Shown: positions 1 through 5,935, numbered from the stretch's first letter. The stretch: DNA of 6,722 nucleotides from F23-B02 sp963590435 (GCA_963590435.1 CAVAPG010000089.1:1-6722); one strand, 5' to 3'. Notes: generated from the letters alone by a model not told the origin. Translations and numbers: made by a program.

Positions 1-1
1 C

Positions 2-2428
2 GCCTGGGTGAGCGGCACGGGCATGAGATATAATTACACATACGAGGGCATGTCGGTTGTGACCAAGAGCTATTCCGGCATGAGCTATGAAGAGAAGAAA
101 GCCGCGCTGATATCCATGCTCGACAGTCACCCCGAGGGCATCGAGATATATGACGGAAGCCTGCCGCATGCTGTCCTGCTGACAGATTACGATGCGGAAA
201 ACGATATATTCTATTGCGCAGACCCGGCAACGGCGGCGGCGCGCATAAAGCTTACGCAGAGCCATAACGCAAGTGAGCGAGGCTCGCAGAAGAGTGTTAT
301 CACATATATATCGCAGATCTGGTATATAAGCAACAAATCCGGCGGCGGCCCGGGACTGGTGACGGTCAAGCTTGACGCAAACGGCGGCAGCTGTTCGGAA
401 TCGAACGCATATATATCCGCTGACGGAACTATAAGCTCACTGCCGACCCCGACGCGCGAGGGATATTCATTCACCGGCTGGTACACGGCGGCATCGGGCG
501 GCACGAAGATAACAAGCTCGTATAAATTCTCCGAAGACGCGACGATATACGCGCAGTGGAAGAAGCTGCCCTGCATAACGCTTGACGCAAACGGCGGCAG
601 CTGCAGTGTGCAGAAGGTCTACGCCTCGGCAGACGGCAAGGTCGAGCTGCCCACGCCCACGCTTGAAGGCTTCAAATTCCTCGGCTGGTATGACGCCAAG
701 ACCGGCGGAAATAAAATAAGCTCCTCGACGATTATAACCGGCGATATTACGGTCTATGCCCAGTGGCAGGATACGACCATACGCGGCACCTGCGGCACGA
801 ACCTCAGCTGGAGCCTGAATGAGGACACCGGCATTCTGCAGATAAGCGGCACGGGCGAGATGGACGATTATACATCGGCAAGCAACCTGGGCGCACCGTG
901 GTATAAATATGCCGACTCCGTGACGAAGGTCGTGGTCAGCTCCGGCGTAAAGACCATCGGCAGCTATGCCTTTGCAAATCTCAAGAAGCTGACAAGCGTT
1001 GAGATAGACTCCGAGCTTAAAAAGCTGGGCGACGGCGCGTTCTACGGCTGCAGCGCACTGAGCAATCTTGACGGCATAGACGGCGTCAAATCCATCGGGG
1101 ACAGCTGCTTCTACGGCTGCTCGTCCCTTTCGGTCATCGGAGTTCCGACTGACTGCACAAGCATCGGAAGCTATGCTTACTCCGGCACGGCGATAAGCAG
1201 TATATCCGTTCCCAAGAGCGTGACAAGCATCGGAGAGGGCGCGTTTTCCGGCTGCACCGCGCTCAGCTATGCCGAGCTTCCGTCCGGACTTTCGACGATA
1301 CCGACCAAGCTGTTTTCCGGCTGCACCGCGCTCAAGGCCTTTATAGTCAATGACGACTCCAGCTACGGCGGCTCGGGCACGACGATTAAGTCCAACGCAT
1401 TTTCCGGCTGCACGGCATTGAGCGAAATTGTCATCTACAGTCGTGCAGACAGCCTGCGCATCGAGAAAAATGCCTTTTCCGGCTGCACCGCGATATCCTC
1501 GGTAAACCTCGACTGCAAGAGCCTTATCCTTGACGGTAACGCCTTCCCCAAGGGCGCGAATATAAACTACATCAGAATCTCCGGCGAGTACGGCTCGGTT
1601 GCGTCCAATGCATTTGAAGGCGTCACGACAACGATTGTCTATCCGAAAAACAACACGAAGTGGGAAGACTACAAGGGCAATAACTATGGCGGCACTCTCA
1701 CATGGGAGAGCTATGATAACCACGTGCACGAATATACCGTCACGGTCGTTGCGCCGACCTGCTCGGAGCAGGGCTACAGCATTTATGAATGCAAGGACAG
1801 CAGCTGCGGCGAAAAATTCGAGGGCAACTATGTGCGTCAGCTCGGCCACAGCTTCAAAAACGGCGTCTGCACCGTTTGCGGCGCGAAAAATCCCTTCCGC
1901 GATATCGACGCGCAGGGCAAGCATGTCTATTACACCGACGCGATACTCTGGGCATATAATAACGGCATAACCGAAGGCACAAGCGCGACGACATTCTCGC
2001 CCGATGACACATGCACAAGGGCGCAGGTCGTAACCTTCCTCTGGCGCCTTGCCGGAGAGCCGAAGCCGAGCAGCACGAAATGCGGCTTTGTCGATGTCAG
2101 TGACGGACAGTATTACACCGATGCGGTGCTCTGGGCCGCGGAAAACGGCATAACGGCAGGCGTTGACGAAACGCATTTTGCACCCAGTGCCAAGGTCACA
2201 AGGGCGCAGTTTGTAACCTTCCTCTGGCGTTATCTCGACAGACCGGTTGCCGGCGGATACAATCCCTTCACCGATGTAGCAAAGATCTATTTTGCCTATT
2301 CGGCGATACTCTGGGCATATGAAAACGGCGTTACCTCCGGAACATCGACTACGACCTTCAGCCCCGAGGCTCAGGCAAGCCGCGCACAGGTACTGACCTT
2401 CCTCTACCGCATGAATAATATAAAATAA
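2..2428 (+). CDS. SLH-anchored surface protein with InlB and BspA-type repeats (5' partial)
   Basis: The reading frame is open to the left edge, so the true start and signal peptide lie outside; residues below count from the GTG at position 8 for reference only. Residues 1-115 resemble the end of a C39-like papain-fold peptidase: His54 in PHAVLLTDYD and Asp72 in YCADP fit the His and Asp positions, while the Cys would be upstream. Two InlB B-repeats follow (about 117-184 and 188-253, each with LDANGGSCS and ending YAQW). A BspA-like leucine-rich array spans about 255-555, with repeated AFSGCTAL units. Next is a Cys/His module (about 572-626: H572, H574, C585, C595, C600, H614, C621, C624) and three SLH domains (629-682, 692-742, 752-802) carrying TRAQ or SRAQ motifs. 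SLH domains bind secondary cell-wall polymers, so the protein is very probably displayed on the cell surface. A role in adhesion or substrate binding is inferred. The domain calls are firm; whether the peptidase domain is active cannot be judged. Confidence 0.9.
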   Translation, partial: AWVSGTGMRYNYTYEGMSVVTKSYSGMSYEEKKAALISMLDSHPEGIEIYDGSLPHAVLLTDYDAENDIFYCADPATAAARIKLTQSHNASERGSQKSVITYISQIWYISNKSGGGPGLVTVKLDANGGSCSESNAYISADGTISSLPTPTREGYSFTGWYTAASGGTKITSSYKFSEDATIYAQWKKLPCITLDANGGSCSVQKVYASADGKVELPTPTLEGFKFLGWYDAKTGGNKISSSTIITGDITVYAQWQDTTIRGTCGTNLSWSLNEDTGILQISGTGEMDDYTSASNLGAPWYKYADSVTKVVVSSGVKTIGSYAFANLKKLTSVEIDSELKKLGDGAFYGCSALSNLDGIDGVKSIGDSCFYGCSSLSVIGVPTDCTSIGSYAYSGTAISSISVPKSVTSIGEGAFSGCTALSYAELPSGLSTIPTKLFSGCTALKAFIVNDDSSYGGSGTTIKSNAFSGCTALSEIVIYSRADSLRIEKNAFSGCTAISSVNLDCKSLILDGNAFPKGANINYIRISGEYGSVASNAFEGVTTTIVYPKNNTKWEDYKGNNYGGTLTWESYDNHVHEYTVTVVAPTCSEQGYSIYECKDSSCGEKFEGNYVRQLGHSFKNGVCTVCGAKNPFRDIDAQGKHVYYTDAILWAYNNGITEGTSATTFSPDDTCTRAQVVTFLWRLAGEPKPSSTKCGFVDVSDGQYYTDAVLWAAENGITAGVDETHFAPSAKVTRAQFVTFLWRYLDRPVAGGYNPFTDVAKIYFAYSAILWAYENGVTSGTSTTTFSPEAQASRAQVLTFLYRMNNIK
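356..766 (+). repeat. Two InlB B-repeat modules
   Basis: Two consecutive modules of about 66-68 residues each run from a LDANGG strand through a PTPT-EG-F-GWY core to YAQW, the signature of Listeria-Bacteroides (InlB B) repeats. These fold as small beta-grasp-like extracellular units. At DNA level, 23 bases at 371-393 recur exactly at 581-603, which shows the two copies arose by duplication or are kept alike. Confidence 0.88.
920..1642 (+). repeat. BspA-like leucine-rich repeat array
   Basis: This is a series of roughly 23-29 residue LRR_5-type units with the pattern I-x-x-x-A-F-S-G-C-T-A-L-S-x-I-x-I-P. Four units share a nearly identical DNA core, TTTTCCGGCTGCAC, starting at 1244, 1313, 1400 and 1475, giving steps of 69, 87 and 75 bases (23, 29 and 25 codons). 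The array forms the putative ligand-binding part of the surface protein. The outer boundaries are approximate because the flanking units are degenerate. Confidence 0.85.
1892..2413 (+). repeat. Triplet of SLH domains
   Basis: Three S-layer homology domains of about 50 residues each show F-D-(V/I) openings, an A-(I/V)-L-W-A-x-E/N-N-G-(I/V)-T core and a final T/S-R-A-Q motif. Three SLH domains in tandem is the usual unit for non-covalent binding to pyruvylated cell-wall polymer. The first and third copies share 18 identical bases (1940-1957 and 2303-2320). Confidence 0.92.
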
Positions 2429-2438
2429 GATAAACTAT

Positions 2439-2474
2439 AAAACACCCGTCGGAGAGCAGTCTGACGGGTGTTTT
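2439..2474 (+). terminator. Rho-independent terminator after the surface protein gene
   Basis: A perfect 12-bp stem (2439-2450 with 2463-2474) encloses a 12-base loop and starts 11 bases after the stop codon. The outer four pairs are A-T, so the 3' arm ends in the TTTT tract expected of an intrinsic terminator and the 5' arm carries the matching A tract. It could act on both strands, but no minus-strand gene runs into it. Confidence 0.85.
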
Positions 2475-2496
2475 CGTGCCCTGAGGGGCGAAAGAC

Positions 2497-2525
2497 TTGA
2501 CGAAAAGTATATTTTGGTGCATTAT
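2497..2525 (+). promoter_or_regulatory. Probable sigma-A promoter of lspA-rluD
   Basis: A TTGACG -35 (2497-2502) is followed after 17 bases by CATTAT (2520-2525), a 4/6 match to the -10 consensus; the overlapping TTATAT at 2522 is an alternative. It lies just downstream of the previous terminator and about 50 bases before the lspA start. No other promoter-like pair is evident in this gap. Confidence 0.6.
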
Positions 2526-2542
2526 ATAGTAATGAATATAAA

Positions 2543-2561
2543 ATGACCGCAGTGTGGTCAT
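2543..2561 (+). other. Small hairpin in the lspA leader
   Basis: An 8-bp stem (2543-2550 with 2554-2561, one G-U pair) with a 3-base AGT loop sits just before the AAAGGA ribosome binding site at 2564-2569. No T-tract follows, so it is not a terminator. It may stabilise the mRNA 5' end or affect ribosome access; the function is unknown. Confidence 0.4.
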
Positions 2562-2576
2562 CGAAAGGATTGGAAA

Positions 2577-3410
2577 ATGCTTTTTGCGATTGTAGCCGTA
2601 TTGATTCTCATTGCGGATCAGTGGCTTAAATACTGGGTTACGGTAAATATAACTCTGGCAACCGGCTCGCAGGAGCTTATCCCGGGCGCGGTGAAGCTTG
2701 TTAATATTCATAACTCCGGCGCCGCCTTCGGAATGCTTGAAAATGTCGAGTTTGCGCGGTGGATATTCCTCGGCGTGACGGCGGTGTTCGTCGTTGTCAT
2801 AGCCGTATTGCTTATAAAACGGGTGTTCGACTCACGCTTTGCGGTCTGGTGCGAGGTCCTGTTTCTGACGGGCGCGCTGGGCAACTGCATCGACAGGGTT
2901 TTCCTCGGCTATGTTGTCGATATGTTCAAGCTTGAGTTTGTAAATTTCGCGGTGTTTAATATCGCCGACGCCGTGCTTGTCGTCTCGTGCCTGATGTTTA
3001 TCATCTATGTGTTCTTCGGCTCACGCAGTGAGTATGACGACGAAGAGGAAGAGGACGATAAGCCGATACGGGTCAGACCGGTTGCGCGCTCGGCGCCCGA
3101 AACGGCGGATGATTTTGCCGACCTGTTCGGTTTAAACAGCGCATCTTCAACGGCATCAAAGCCCGATGATAAGCCGGCACAGCAGGAGAAGAAGGAAACT
3201 AAGCTTCCGCCGGAGCACGATGCCTTCTGGGATGATTTCGGCCCGATGCTGCGCAGAGAGGAAAAAGCGGCAGATAATAAAGCCGCCGCTCCTGCACCGG
3301 AAAAAACGGCCGCCCCCGCCGCAAAAGCGGATATTGCCCCCGAGAAGGCCCCCGAGGAGACAGTCAGCTATGACCTTGAGGATATTCTTGCGGAATTCAG
3401 GGATCTGTAA
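2577..3410 (+). CDS. lspA: Lipoprotein signal peptidase (signal peptidase II) with long C-terminal tail
   Basis: LspA is an inner-membrane aspartyl protease that cleaves signal peptides from prolipoproteins after lipidation. Residues 1-150 contain the family signatures: Asp14 in the first membrane helix (IADQ), N46-S-G-A-A-F-G52, G102-N-C-I-D106-R, V113-V-D115 and F127-N-I-A-D131; the catalytic Asp pair is among these. About four membrane helices are predictable. The start is supported by AAAGGA at 2564-2569 with a 7-base spacer, and by the usual position of the DQ motif about 14 residues from the N-terminus. The usual family length is about 150-170 residues, whereas this one has 277. The extra 127 residues are a hydrophilic, acidic then Ala/Pro/Glu-rich segment, expected in the cytoplasm, with three related short motifs (178-185, 215-222, 268-275). 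The frame is intact and coupled to rluD, so the tail is not an obvious sequencing error. Enzyme identity is secure; the tail's role is unknown. Confidence 0.96.
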   Translation: MLFAIVAVLILIADQWLKYWVTVNITLATGSQELIPGAVKLVNIHNSGAAFGMLENVEFARWIFLGVTAVFVVVIAVLLIKRVFDSRFAVWCEVLFLTGALGNCIDRVFLGYVVDMFKLEFVNFAVFNIADAVLVVSCLMFIIYVFFGSRSEYDDEEEEDDKPIRVRPVARSAPETADDFADLFGLNSASSTASKPDDKPAQQEKKETKLPPEHDAFWDDFGPMLRREEKAADNKAAAPAPEKTAAPAAKADIAPEKAPEETVSYDLEDILAEFRDL

Positions 3411-4339
3411 TGGACTATTTGGACGATAATATTATATATCTGACAGCACAGGAGAGCGCCGAACGCATCGACGCTCTCCTTGCGCGCTGTGTGCCGTCGC
3501 TTACGCGCAGTGCCGCCGCAAGGCTTATCGAAAGCGGTATGGTAAGCGTGCGCGGACAGGCTGTCAGGAAAAATTATAAGTGCTCTGCCGGCGATGAGGT
3601 GACGGTTATCCTGCCCGAGGCCTCCGACTGCGAGCTCAAGCCGCAGGATATTCCGATAGATATCGTGTATGAGGACGATGACCTGCTCGTTGTCAACAAA
3701 CAGCGCGGTATGGTGGTGCATCCTGCGCCCGGGCATCCCGACGGAACGCTTGTAAACGCGCTGATGTTCCGCTGCGGCCGGTCCCTTTCCGGCATAGGAG
3801 GCGAGAAGCGCCCCGGCATAGTTCACCGCATAGATAAGGACACGTCCGGTCTGCTCATCGTGGCAAAAAACGATTTTGCGCATCTTGCCCTGTCGTCCCA
3901 GCTTGCCGACCGCAGTCTTTCACGGGTATACGAGGCCGTTGTTCGCGGCGGAATGCATGATGACAGCGGCACGGTTGACGCGCCCATAGGCCGCCACCCG
4001 ACCGACCGAAAGAAAATGGCGGTCACGCAGAAGGGCTCACGCAATGCCGTGACGCACTGGGAGGTCATATCGCGCTACCGCGGCTATACGCATATCCGCT
4101 GCCGCCTGGAGACGGGACGCACGCATCAGATCCGCGTCCACATGGCGCATATAGGTCACCCACTGCTCGGAGATGCCGTCTACGGCGCGCCCTCGCCGGA
4201 TAAGGGGCTGAGCGGACAGTGCCTGCACGCGCGCGAGCTTAAATTCATCCATCCGCGCAGTGGCGAGAGGGTAGTCATATCAACGGAGCTTCCCGAGTAT
4301 TTTCAGGGCGTTCTCAAAAAGCTCGGACCCGAAATATAA
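3410..4339 (+). CDS. rluD: RluA/RluD-family 23S rRNA pseudouridine synthase
   Basis: The enzyme isomerises specific uridines in large-subunit rRNA to pseudouridine. Residues about 15-70 form an S4 RNA-binding domain (ERIDALLARC... RLIESGMVSV). The catalytic domain follows, with VVNKQRGMVVHPAPG at 94-108, the family motif HRIDKDTSGLLIVAKN at 139-154 (Asp142 is the catalytic aspartate) and ETGRTHQIRVHMAHIGHP at 234-251. The length of 309 residues is normal for S4-containing RluD. The ATG overlaps the last base of the lspA stop (TAATG). Its ribosome binding site AGGGA (3399-3403, 6-base spacer) lies inside lspA, so the two are transcribed together and probably translationally coupled. In Bacillus subtilis the same pair (lspA-ylyB) leads into pyrR; here a terminator follows instead. 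The exact target uridine, and so RluD versus a sister subfamily, cannot be settled from sequence alone. Confidence 0.95.
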   Translation: MDYLDDNIIYLTAQESAERIDALLARCVPSLTRSAAARLIESGMVSVRGQAVRKNYKCSAGDEVTVILPEASDCELKPQDIPIDIVYEDDDLLVVNKQRGMVVHPAPGHPDGTLVNALMFRCGRSLSGIGGEKRPGIVHRIDKDTSGLLIVAKNDFAHLALSSQLADRSLSRVYEAVVRGGMHDDSGTVDAPIGRHPTDRKKMAVTQKGSRNAVTHWEVISRYRGYTHIRCRLETGRTHQIRVHMAHIGHPLLGDAVYGAPSPDKGLSGQCLHARELKFIHPRSGERVVISTELPEYFQGVLKKLGPEI

Positions 4340-4348
4340 GAAAAAACA

Positions 4349-4389
4349 GATAGAATAAAAGACCGGTGTGACCGGTCTTTTATTCTATC
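4349..4389. terminator. Bidirectional terminator shared by rluD and the SLOG gene
   Basis: A perfect 19-bp inverted repeat (4349-4367 with 4371-4389) has a 3-base GTG loop. The G/C-rich inner stem (GACCGGT) is flanked by CTTTTATTCT on the top strand and by the same on the bottom strand, so both transcripts end in a U-rich tract. It sits between two converging genes, beginning 10 bases after the rluD stop. It also includes the last three codons, counting the stop, of the minus-strand gene. Confidence 0.92.
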
Positions 4390-4880
4390 GGAAGCTGGAT
4401 AACCTCGATATCCGCCTTCTGGGCATATAAAATGGTGTTGCGCGTGCCGCCGCTCTGCCCGTCGTAGCAGGCAAGCAGGACATTGGAATTGTCGACCATG
4501 AAGCGGTTTCTTATCGCCATGCATGCCGGACTGTATTCGTCGGCAAGCACGCTTATCTCGTCGCAGTTATCTATTATGTGCATATATCTCATGCGGTTGT
4601 GCTCGCTCCAGCCGTCTGCCTGCGCCCTGTAGGGAACGGCCGCCTGAAGCGTTATGTCGGGGTGGCTGTGCTTGAGCCTGATGACGGCCTCTGCGCAGTA
4701 CATATCGCAGCCGAGCGCCATGCCGCAGATAAAATGCGTTATTCCCGATTCGTATATCGCGCCGATTACGGCGTCGAGCTTTTCCTTGAATTCAATGCAG
4801 CGCGGGTCGGCCTCGTCGTAGCCCCAGGGCAGCTTGGACGGCCTGTGCCCCGAAAAGCAGCAGCTTTTTCCGTGTTCCAT
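4380..4880 (-). CDS. SLOG-family (DUF1273, YpsA-like) protein
   Basis: This 166-residue protein belongs to the Rossmann-like SLOG superfamily, close to DUF1273/YpsA. Numbered from the preferred start, it shows SGHRP (10-14), the glycine-rich G53-M-A-L-G-C-D59 motif, A-VP-Y (81-84), RNRFMVDNS (124-132) and the GQSGGT loop (141-146). These line a predicted nucleotide or nucleotide-derivative binding pocket; no reaction is known with certainty for this branch. An upstream in-frame ATG at 4925 is rejected because it lies in the -35 box of the gene's own promoter. The ATG at 4880 is preceded by GGTGAT and leaves a leader of only about 10 bases. The protein is small, soluble and Cys-rich (seven Cys), without signal peptide or membrane segment. 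It is divergent from the riboflavin unit and convergent with rluD, apparently monocistronic. Family membership is secure; the cellular role is unknown. Confidence 0.88.
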   Translation of the reverse strand: MEHGKSCCFSGHRPSKLPWGYDEADPRCIEFKEKLDAVIGAIYESGITHFICGMALGCDMYCAEAVIRLKHSHPDITLQAAVPYRAQADGWSEHNRMRYMHIIDNCDEISVLADEYSPACMAIRNRFMVDNSNVLLACYDGQSGGTRNTILYAQKADIEVIQLPIE

Positions 4881-4896
4881 AACATCACCGGGATTT

Positions 4897-4925
4897 ATTG
4901 TACGGCAAGTTCGTAAAATTGTCAA
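4897..4925 (-). promoter_or_regulatory. Promoter of the SLOG gene
   Basis: Read on the minus strand, a perfect TTGACA (4925-4920) is followed after 17 bases by TACAAT (4902-4897), 5/6 of the -10 consensus. Transcription would begin near 4890, about 10 bases before the ATG at 4880. This settles the start codon choice. Its -35 box is only 7 bases from that of the divergent riboflavin promoter. Confidence 0.85.
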
Positions 4926-4932
4926 AAGGGTA

Positions 4933-4960
4933 TTGACAATGCATTATACAGAGCTATAAT
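4933..4960 (+). promoter_or_regulatory. Promoter of the FMN-riboswitch/ribU unit
   Basis: TTGACA (4933-4938) and TATAAT (4955-4960) both match the sigma-A consensus exactly, with a 16-base spacer. Transcription should start near 4967, a dozen bases before the riboswitch base stem. A strong constitutive promoter followed by a riboswitch fits control by termination rather than initiation. Confidence 0.92.
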
Positions 4961-4979
4961 AAAGCCACAACCGAATAGG

Positions 4980-5090
4980 ATATCTTCAGGGCAGGGAGCG
5001 TTTCCCGACCGGCGGTAAAGTCCGCGAGCCGTATGGCATGAACCGGTGTGATTCCGGTACCGACAGTATAGTCTGGATGGAAGAAGATGT
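4980..5090 (+). ncRNA. FMN riboswitch (RFN element)
   Basis: The segment carries the conserved RFN core: ATCTTC and GAAGAT forming the base stem P1 (4982-4987 with 5083-5088), AGGGCAGGGA and CCCGACCGGCGGTAAAG (about 4988-5020), CCGCGAGCC, and the 3' part ACCGGTGTGATTCCGGTACC, GACAGTATAGTC, GGATGGAAGAAG (5042-5086). The aptamer binds FMN and represses riboflavin synthesis or uptake genes. It lies between a consensus promoter and an intrinsic terminator ahead of ribU. The 5' strand of P1 (ATCTTCAGG, 4982-4990) is also complementary, with one bulged A, to the terminator's 5' arm at 5112-5121. That gives a plausible antiterminator when FMN is absent. Identification of the element is secure; the switching pairing is my inference. 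Confidence 0.97.
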
Positions 5091-5108
5091 ATGCATTGAT
5101 TTTTTGCG

Positions 5109-5142
5109 TCGCCTGAAAGATATTTTCTTTCGGGCGATTTTT
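5109..5142 (+). terminator. Riboswitch-controlled intrinsic terminator
   Basis: A 12-bp stem (5109-5120 with 5126-5137, one G-U pair) with a 5-base loop is followed directly by TTTTT, AA and TTT. It lies 21 bases after the riboswitch and before the ribU ribosome binding site. FMN binding should therefore let this hairpin form and stop transcription before ribU. Confidence 0.9.
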
Positions 5143-5161
5143 AATTTCGGAGGCATTACCC

Positions 5162-5911
5162 ATGAAAAATCTTATCACGCAAATCGGCGAAAACCTGAGC
5201 TTCGTGCTCGAAATTTTAGGCATATTCGCCGGACTGTTCATCCTCGCTGTGCTGTTTGAACGCTTTGCAATGAAAAACCGCAAGAAGCTCGGCAGCACGC
5301 ATTTCCTCGCTTACACGGCGATATTCTCCGCGATGGCCGGCGTTCTGATGTTCATCGAGATACCCCTGTTCTTCGCGCCGAGCTTTTATGAAATCGACCT
5401 GAGCGAGATTCCCATCATGATATGCACCTTCTATCTCGGACCGGTTTCGGGTGTCGTGGCGGAGCTTCTTAAAATTATCGTCAAGCTCGTGTTCAAGGGA
5501 ACCACCACGGCCTTCGTCGGCGACTTTGCAAACTTCGTCGTCGGCTGCTCCTTCGTCCTGCCGGCGTCGTGCATCTATCATCTCAAGAAGAGCAAAAAAT
5601 CGGCGCTTGTCGGCATGATTGCCGGAACCCTGGTCATGACGGTGTTCGGAAGCCTGTTCAACGCCGTGTATCTTCTGCCGACATTCGCCGAGCTCTACGG
5701 CATGCCGCTTGACGCGATAATTGCAATGGGCAGCGATATAAACTCGGCAATAAACAGCGTATCGACCCTTGTTCTGTTCTGCGTTGTTCCGTTTAACCTG
5801 CTCAAGGGCGTCATAGTAACGGCGCTGACCATGCTGCTGTATAAGCGCATATCGCCGCTGCTTCATAAGGGCGACAGGAAGCTCACCGAGCGAAAAGCAA
5901 CAAAAGCATAA
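5162..5911 (+). CDS. ribU: Riboflavin ECF transporter substrate-binding subunit RibU
   Basis: RibU is the membrane S component that binds riboflavin and works with a shared ECF module (EcfT and two ATPases), not encoded in this window. Diagnostic stretches are FIEIPLFFAPSFYEIDLSEIP (64-84) with the GP-x-x-G motif (93-97) and a following Lys-bearing helix, FNAVYLLP (166-173) and FNLLKG (211-216). Membrane segments are predicted near residues 13-35, 47-70, 84-110, 117-140, 147-172 and 203-228. GGAGG at 5149-5153 with an 8-base spacer fixes the start. The protein has 249 residues against roughly 190-210 for typical RibU; the excess is mainly an extra N-terminal hydrophobic helix (13-35) plus a basic linker (FAMKNRKK). 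It stands directly behind the FMN riboswitch, which both confirms riboflavin as the substrate and explains its regulation. No convincing terminator follows it. Confidence 0.94.
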   Translation: MKNLITQIGENLSFVLEILGIFAGLFILAVLFERFAMKNRKKLGSTHFLAYTAIFSAMAGVLMFIEIPLFFAPSFYEIDLSEIPIMICTFYLGPVSGVVAELLKIIVKLVFKGTTTAFVGDFANFVVGCSFVLPASCIYHLKKSKKSALVGMIAGTLVMTVFGSLFNAVYLLPTFAELYGMPLDAIIAMGSDINSAINSVSTLVLFCVVPFNLLKGVIVTALTMLLYKRISPLLHKGDRKLTERKATKA

Positions 5912-5935
5912 ACTTTTTATGCAGTCTGCCATATT

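Noticed and set aside
467..2176. Long minus-strand open frame of 569 codons opposite the surface protein gene
   Set aside because: It is a shadow of the repeat-rich G/C-biased gene on the plus strand. Its translation is an Arg/Ala-rich product without recognisable domains, and it has no ribosome binding site or promoter.
2543..2629. Small plus-strand ORF (ATG at 2543) overlapping the lspA start
   Set aside because: There is no ribosome binding site before it, the product has no recognisable features, and the ATG is part of the leader hairpin. It is probably chance.
4881..4925. Upstream in-frame ATG at 4925 for the SLOG gene (15 extra residues)
   Set aside because: It overlaps the perfect -35 box of the gene's promoter, so it would lie upstream of the transcript. 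The family's conserved start (x-SGHRP near residue 10) also fits the ATG at 4880.
5038..5259. Plus-strand frame running through the riboswitch into ribU
   Set aside because: Its start lies inside the conserved FMN aptamer, it crosses the terminator, and it is out of frame with ribU; there is no evidence of translation.
5906..5922. Seven-bp hairpin overlapping the ribU stop as a terminator
   Set aside because: The stem is short and A/T-rich, and no T-tract follows. It does not meet the pattern of the other terminators in the window.
5216..5932. Minus-strand open frame of 238 codons opposite ribU
   Set aside because: The translation is a charged, low-plausibility product with no promoter or ribosome binding site, complementary to a well-supported membrane protein gene.
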